Assembly: GCA_027449965.1 (NCBI GenBank)
Contig: DAIDKP010000026.1
Span: forward strand, 124,001 to 188,000
Origin: Acidobacteriaceae bacterium
GTDB lineage: Bacteria > Acidobacteriota > Terriglobia > Terriglobales > Acidobacteriaceae
Length of the DNA stretch: 64,000 nt
Direction: 5' to 3'
The notes under the pieces were generated by a model. The model had not been told where the DNA came from. It worked only from the letters and a program-made list of their open reading frames with translations, and made no database searches. Position 1 is the first letter of the stretch. Every line of letters begins with the position of its first letter. Positions 60,386 through 64,000 of the stretch are shown in pieces. Position numbers and translations under genes: made by a program.

Positions 60386-63300
60386 TCAGTCCACAAACAG
60401 GAACTCATTGGAACTCAACAGAATCCGCGCATACTGCTTCCACGCCGTGATCGGCTCGCCCACCACCGCATAGCCAGCCTTCTCCGGCGTCGTATGCAGA
60501 AACTCCAGCGCCAGTCTGATCTCCGCTTCGCTCGGCCTGCGCTGATACACATACTCGTACATCTTCACAATCTTCGTTCGCTCGTCCGGCTCGTTCTCCA
60601 CGCGATCGGCCAATACACCAGCCTGCCTGAAGATGAACGGATTATTCATGAAATACAGCTGTTGCAGCGGCACGTTGCTGGCAAATCGCTGCTCCGCGGT
60701 AAAGCTTGGATTGGGAAAATCGAAGATCTGCAGATAGTTGTTCAGCCGGAACCGGCTCACCTTGCAGTAGACCGTTCGCTCCGTGTTCTCCGGACCAAAC
60801 GCCTTTGACGGTCCGGAGTCCTTCTTCCAGTCCAGATCGCCCGCCACTTCCAGCGCCGCGTCGCGCAACTCCTCGGCATCCAGCCGCTGTCGGCTGAAGT
60901 GAGAGTAGAGTCGGTTCGCGCCATCCTTGTCCTTGGCTTCCGGAGATTCTTCCGCGCTCGTCTGATACACCGCCGAAAGCAGAATCTCCCGTTGCAGCTT
61001 CTTGATGGACTCTCCCTGCTGCACAAATTCATACGCAAGGTAGTTCAGCAGCGGCTCATCGCTCGGCGGGTCGCCCATCACCCCGAAGTTGTCCGGCGTA
61101 TCCACAATCCCCGTTCCAAAGTGCCACTTCCACACGCGATTGACGATCACCCGCGCCGATAGCGGGCTGCTCACAATATCGTCCGCCAGGTCCAGCCGTC
61201 CGCTGCCATCCCTGTACGGCGTGGGATCATTGGTCGTCGTCAGCACGGCCAGGAATCGTCGCGGGACCGGCGCGCCCAGTGAGTGCGGATTCCCGCGCAC
61301 ATTCAACCGCACATCCATCGCCTTCGGCTTGTCGGCCATCCCATGCACATAGGGGTAACTCGCCGGATCAAGCTGTTTTTCCAGCGCGTCGATCTCTGCC
61401 TTCTGGCTCTCCATGTAGCTTTGGATCGCCGGTCCCAGTCTGCTCTCCAACTCCCACCCGCGAAAGACCAGCACACCCGGCTTGAATCGCGTCTCCTGGT
61501 CGCCCGAGCGCGTCACAAAGATATCCGAGTACACCTTCGCCTCATCGATCGGCAGCGCCTTCAGCTCCAGTTGGCATCCCGGGCAGAACTGGTCAAACGT
61601 CTCAAACTCATTCGGCTTCGCATCGCGCACAAACCTGTGCTTGGGCACATTGTTCTTCACGCGAATCGCTTCATTCTCGTCTTCGATCACGCGCTCCCGG
61701 TCGCGAATTCCCAGCAGCGTCTTCTGAAATCCCTCCGCCAGGATTTTTGCCTGCTCCTTCGTGCCGCCATCATCGGCAATCATCGCCTTCCAGTCCTTCA
61801 GATACGGATTCCGTACCGGATCGCCCAGATAGCCTGTCCACCGCCGCAGCACTTCCGTATCCAGCTTTGCTTCGCCCGCTGCCTGCTCCACGCTTTTCTG
61901 CGGCTTGCCCATCACCTGCCACGCTGCTTCCAGATACTGCGCCGTCTGCGCGGCCAGCGCGTCGGTCAGCGCCATCGATGCCGCCTTTGTGTAGTCCTGC
62001 ATCGCGATGGTCTTCTGCTCCAGCTTCGTCTCCGTCGCCTGCCACTCCGCCGTCTCCGCCGCCGTTGCCACCGGATACTCACGGTACGTCGAGCTGGCGA
62101 AGATGCCCACCATCGCGTAGTAATCCTTCTGCGTAATCGGATCGTACTTGTGGTTGTGGCATCGCGCGCACGCCACCGTCATGCCAAGCAGACCGCGCGA
62201 CACGGCGTCCACGCGCTCATTGCGCTCATCCGCGCGTCCCTGCACCGGCTCCGCCTGGTCCCACACCCACGGTCCCGCGCCCAGATACGTCGTCGCCGTC
62301 AGGTTTTCGTCGCGCTGCTCGGCTGTCTTCGTCGGCAACTGGTCGCCCGCCAGTTGCATCTTCACAAACTGGCCATACGGCACGTCCCGATTGAACGCCT
62401 CAATCACCCAGTCGCGATACCGATACGCACCCTCAAACGGCATATACCCGCGTCCCTTCGGGTCCAGCCCGCGCACGTCGTCCTCCGAATATCGAGCCAC
62501 GTCCAGCCAGTGCCTGCCCCAGCGCTGCCCATAGCGCGGCGACGCCAGCAGCCGATCCACCACCTTCGTCCAGGCCTGCGGGGTGCGATCCTGTTCAAAC
62601 GCTTCCACCTCGGCCTCCGTCGGTGGAATTCCCCACATATCAAACGTCGCCCGCCGTATCAGCGTTCGCCGATCCACCTGCGGAGCCGGATGCAGGCCCG
62701 CCGTAAGCAGCTTCGCCAGCACAAACCGATCAATCGGCGTCCGTGCCCAGCCTGCCCACTTCGCATCGTGAATCTCCGGCACGGCCACCGGCTTCAGCGG
62801 CTGGAACGACCAGAACTTCCGCTGCTCCGCAGTAATAATTCCCGTCGTCGCCGTCGAAGAAAACGTCAGTCCCGGCGCGCTCTTCGGCCACACCGCGCCG
62901 CGTCGCACCCACTCCTTCAGATCGGCAATCTGCTGCGCCGTCAGATGTCCACCCTTGGGCATCTTCAGCGCCGTCGTCTGCTCCACAGCGGTAATCATCA
63001 GACTCTTGTCCGGCTGCCCCGGCACCATCGCCGCGCCGTGAAATCCACCCTTCAGCGCTGCCTCGCGCGTATTCAGCGCCAGCCCGCCATTGTCTCCGTC
63101 CGTATGGCAGCTCAGGCAGTTGTCCGCCAGAATCGGACGCACCCGATTCTCAAAAAAATCCGCATCCGACATCGCCGCAGGCTCGTTCACTGTCACCAGC
63201 TTCGCTGGCACGCTCGCCGCCGTTGTCGCCGCACTCGCCGCCGCGGGCATGGCCTCGTCGTCTCCATCGTCCTGCGGCAGATCCTTGCCCTTTGCCCCGG

Positions 63301-63697
63301 CGCGAATCCACTCCACCAGCGTCGCCACCTGGTCGTCCGTCAGCGCGTGCCGCGGCGGCATCTTCAGCGTGCTCGTTCGCCGAATCGCCTTCACCAGCAG
63401 GCTCGCCTCCGCATCCCCGGCCACGATCACCTTCCCGTGTCGTCCGCCCTGGATCATCGCGCTGTAACTGTCCAGCCGCAGCCCGCCCGACGCTGAATCC
63501 GCATGGCATCCATTGCACTGGTCATCGAGCAGCGGCTGCACACGTTGCGTATAGAAGGCCATGGTCCCAGCCGCCGAGCCAGTGCTTGAGCCAGCACCCG
63601 CAGCCTGCTGCGCCTTCACTCCATGCACCGGCATCAGCGCAAAGACCGCTGCGCACGCCGCCGCTGTTCCGGCTGTCAGCATCGCCTGTGTCTTCAT
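60386..63697 (-). CDS. planctomycete-type cytochrome c protein with DUF1549 and DUF1553 domains
   Basis: An 1103-residue secreted protein (signal peptide cleaved near VKAQ, residue 29). Two cytochrome-c-like domains (PSCyt1-type) each have a CXXCH haem motif: CNGCH (about residue 62) and CLSCH (about 195). The DUF1549 domain (about 310-530) contains a third haem-type motif CARCH (about 503) and RWGRHWLDVARYSE. The DUF1553 domain (about 790-1070) has PLSARVIVNRVWKWHFG. The stop codon is 64 bases before the DUF1501 gene. Its ATG overlaps the stop of the ABC ATPase gene by four bases, giving an operon. GAGGAG lies ten bases upstream of the ATG. A redox partner for an unknown extracytoplasmic oxidation is likely. 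Confidence 0.9.
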   Translation of the reverse strand: MKTQAMLTAGTAAACAAVFALMPVHGVKAQQAAGAGSSTGSAAGTMAFYTQRVQPLLDDQCNGCHADSASGGLRLDSYSAMIQGGRHGKVIVAGDAEASLLVKAIRRTSTLKMPPRHALTDDQVATLVEWIRAGAKGKDLPQDDGDDEAMPAAASAATTAASVPAKLVTVNEPAAMSDADFFENRVRPILADNCLSCHTDGDNGGLALNTREAALKGGFHGAAMVPGQPDKSLMITAVEQTTALKMPKGGHLTAQQIADLKEWVRRGAVWPKSAPGLTFSSTATTGIITAEQRKFWSFQPLKPVAVPEIHDAKWAGWARTPIDRFVLAKLLTAGLHPAPQVDRRTLIRRATFDMWGIPPTEAEVEAFEQDRTPQAWTKVVDRLLASPRYGQRWGRHWLDVARYSEDDVRGLDPKGRGYMPFEGAYRYRDWVIEAFNRDVPYGQFVKMQLAGDQLPTKTAEQRDENLTATTYLGAGPWVWDQAEPVQGRADERNERVDAVSRGLLGMTVACARCHNHKYDPITQKDYYAMVGIFASSTYREYPVATAAETAEWQATETKLEQKTIAMQDYTKAASMALTDALAAQTAQYLEAAWQVMGKPQKSVEQAAGEAKLDTEVLRRWTGYLGDPVRNPYLKDWKAMIADDGGTKEQAKILAEGFQKTLLGIRDRERVIEDENEAIRVKNNVPKHRFVRDAKPNEFETFDQFCPGCQLELKALPIDEAKVYSDIFVTRSGDQETRFKPGVLVFRGWELESRLGPAIQSYMESQKAEIDALEKQLDPASYPYVHGMADKPKAMDVRLNVRGNPHSLGAPVPRRFLAVLTTTNDPTPYRDGSGRLDLADDIVSSPLSARVIVNRVWKWHFGTGIVDTPDNFGVMGDPPSDEPLLNYLAYEFVQQGESIKKLQREILLSAVYQTSAEESPEAKDKDGANRLYSHFSRQRLDAEELRDAALEVAGDLDWKKDSGPSKAFGPENTERTVYCKVSRFRLNNYLQIFDFPNPSFTAEQRFASNVPLQQLYFMNNPFIFRQAGVLADRVENEPDERTKIVKMYEYVYQRRPSEAEIRLALEFLHTTPEKAGYAVVGEPITAWKQYARILLSSNEFLFVD

Positions 63698-64000
63698 TCC
63701 GCCGCATCTCCTCGCCGTGGCATCTCCTGCACCAATCCTGTCGGCACCAGCTCTGTCCCTCCATCCGACTCGCGAAAAGCAAGCTGTTTCACATGCTCAT
63801 GCAGTTGCTCAAACTCCCGCGTCCTGCGCCTCACGGAGAGAGGCTCATTCGTATGCGGCACCTGCATATCCACCAGCACATTGCTCTCCGTCTCGCCCTC
63901 AGCGTGCGGCCGCAGCACCAGCACCCGCGTCGCCAGCAGCAGCGCCTCGCTCGTGTTGTGCGTCACAAACAGCACCGTCGGCTTCGTCTCCTGCCACGCA
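63694..64000 (-). CDS. ABC transporter ATP-binding protein, C-terminal fragment (SsuB/TauB/NrtD-like)
   Basis: The frame runs off the right edge, so only the last about 101 residues are visible. They begin AWQETKPTVLFVTHNTSEALLLATRVLVLRP, which matches the switch-His and following segment of sulfonate/taurine/nitrate ATPases (VTHD-DEAVYLADRVVVL type). The Walker A, signature and Walker B motifs lie outside the window. The tail has an Arg-rich stretch (SVRRRTREFEQLHEHVKQL). Its stop overlaps the ATG of the DUF1549/1553 gene, so a transporter for sulfonate-, nitrate- or aliphatic-type solutes is in the same operon. Confidence 0.82.
   Translation of the reverse strand, partial: AWQETKPTVLFVTHNTSEALLLATRVLVLRPHAEGETESNVLVDMQVPHTNEPLSVRRRTREFEQLHEHVKQLAFRESDGGTELVPTGLVQEMPRRGDAAE

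Noticed and set aside
61283-63496. 737-codon frame opposite the DUF1549/1553 gene
   Set aside because: Arg/His/Leu-rich translation typical of an antisense shadow; the minus-strand gene is well supported by haem motifs and domains.
1-64000. tRNA genes, insertion sequences, prophage or CRISPR arrays
   Set aside because: Intergenic gaps are short and none showed a cloverleaf, transposase, integrase or regularly spaced repeats.

Overview
The window is GC-rich chromosomal DNA with dense, mostly housekeeping gene content. It looks like a member of the Acidobacteriota (Terriglobales/Acidobacteriaceae type). The evidence is the combination of large Oar/SusC-like TonB receptors with an N-terminal carboxypeptidase-regulatory domain, OprB-type porin, DUF1501 and DUF1549/DUF1553 cytochrome genes, bacillithiol genes, futalosine menaquinone synthesis (mqnA) and many GHMP/GH3/M16 family members. 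This is inferred from gene families only; no rRNA is present. I see no tRNA, CRISPR array, prophage or insertion sequence.

Layout. 1-5.7 kb: the end of a BlaR1-type M56 membrane peptidase followed by an HtrA/Do protease, then a convergent OprB-like porin with a small ORF upstream, then an RcnR/FrmR-type metal-sensing repressor with a recognisable C-tract operator. 5.75-8.6 kb: a sigma70 promoter, a cobalamin riboswitch and a TonB-dependent (BtuB-role) receptor. 8.6-12.3 kb: cysteine desulfurase and mnmA (overlapping, tRNA 2-thiouridine), a strong terminator, and gltA with its promoter. 12.5-17.2 kb: two unknown membrane proteins, polX, a cold-shock protein and a Nudix hydrolase with a histone-H1-like tail. 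17.5-24.8 kb: bshC, a secreted esterase, then a leftward run of rimO, yacG, pgpA, an NHL beta-propeller and cinA. 24.9-31.5 kb: SRP RNA, fabH, mqnA, dprA, topA. 31.6-38.1 kb: small unknown proteins, an M16 protease, a cNMP-domain histidine kinase and a 60-residue ORF.

38.4-42.4 kb is a sugar-acid catabolic unit: a YjhG/YagF-type xylonate dehydratase overlapping an FAH-family 2-keto-3-deoxy-aldonate dehydratase, with a convergent LacI regulator. 42.5-48.8 kb carries a bacilliredoxin (functional partner of bshC), murB, modABC and thrC-thrB. 49.2-53.5 kb has a secreted GH3 beta-xylosidase/glucosidase and a CLC chloride transporter. 53.6-64 kb is a leftward accessory block: the end of an SsuB/TauB-like ABC ATPase, a tri-haem-motif DUF1549/DUF1553 protein, a Tat-exported DUF1501 protein, a Tat-exported MBL-fold hydrolase and a 1255-residue Oar-like receptor.

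The parts most worth a second look are the metal-repressor/B12-riboswitch junction, the DUF1501/DUF1553/MBL/TonB block, the histone-like tail on the Nudix enzyme, a tandem duplication that rewrote the modC C-terminus, and several small ORFs with strong ribosome binding sites.
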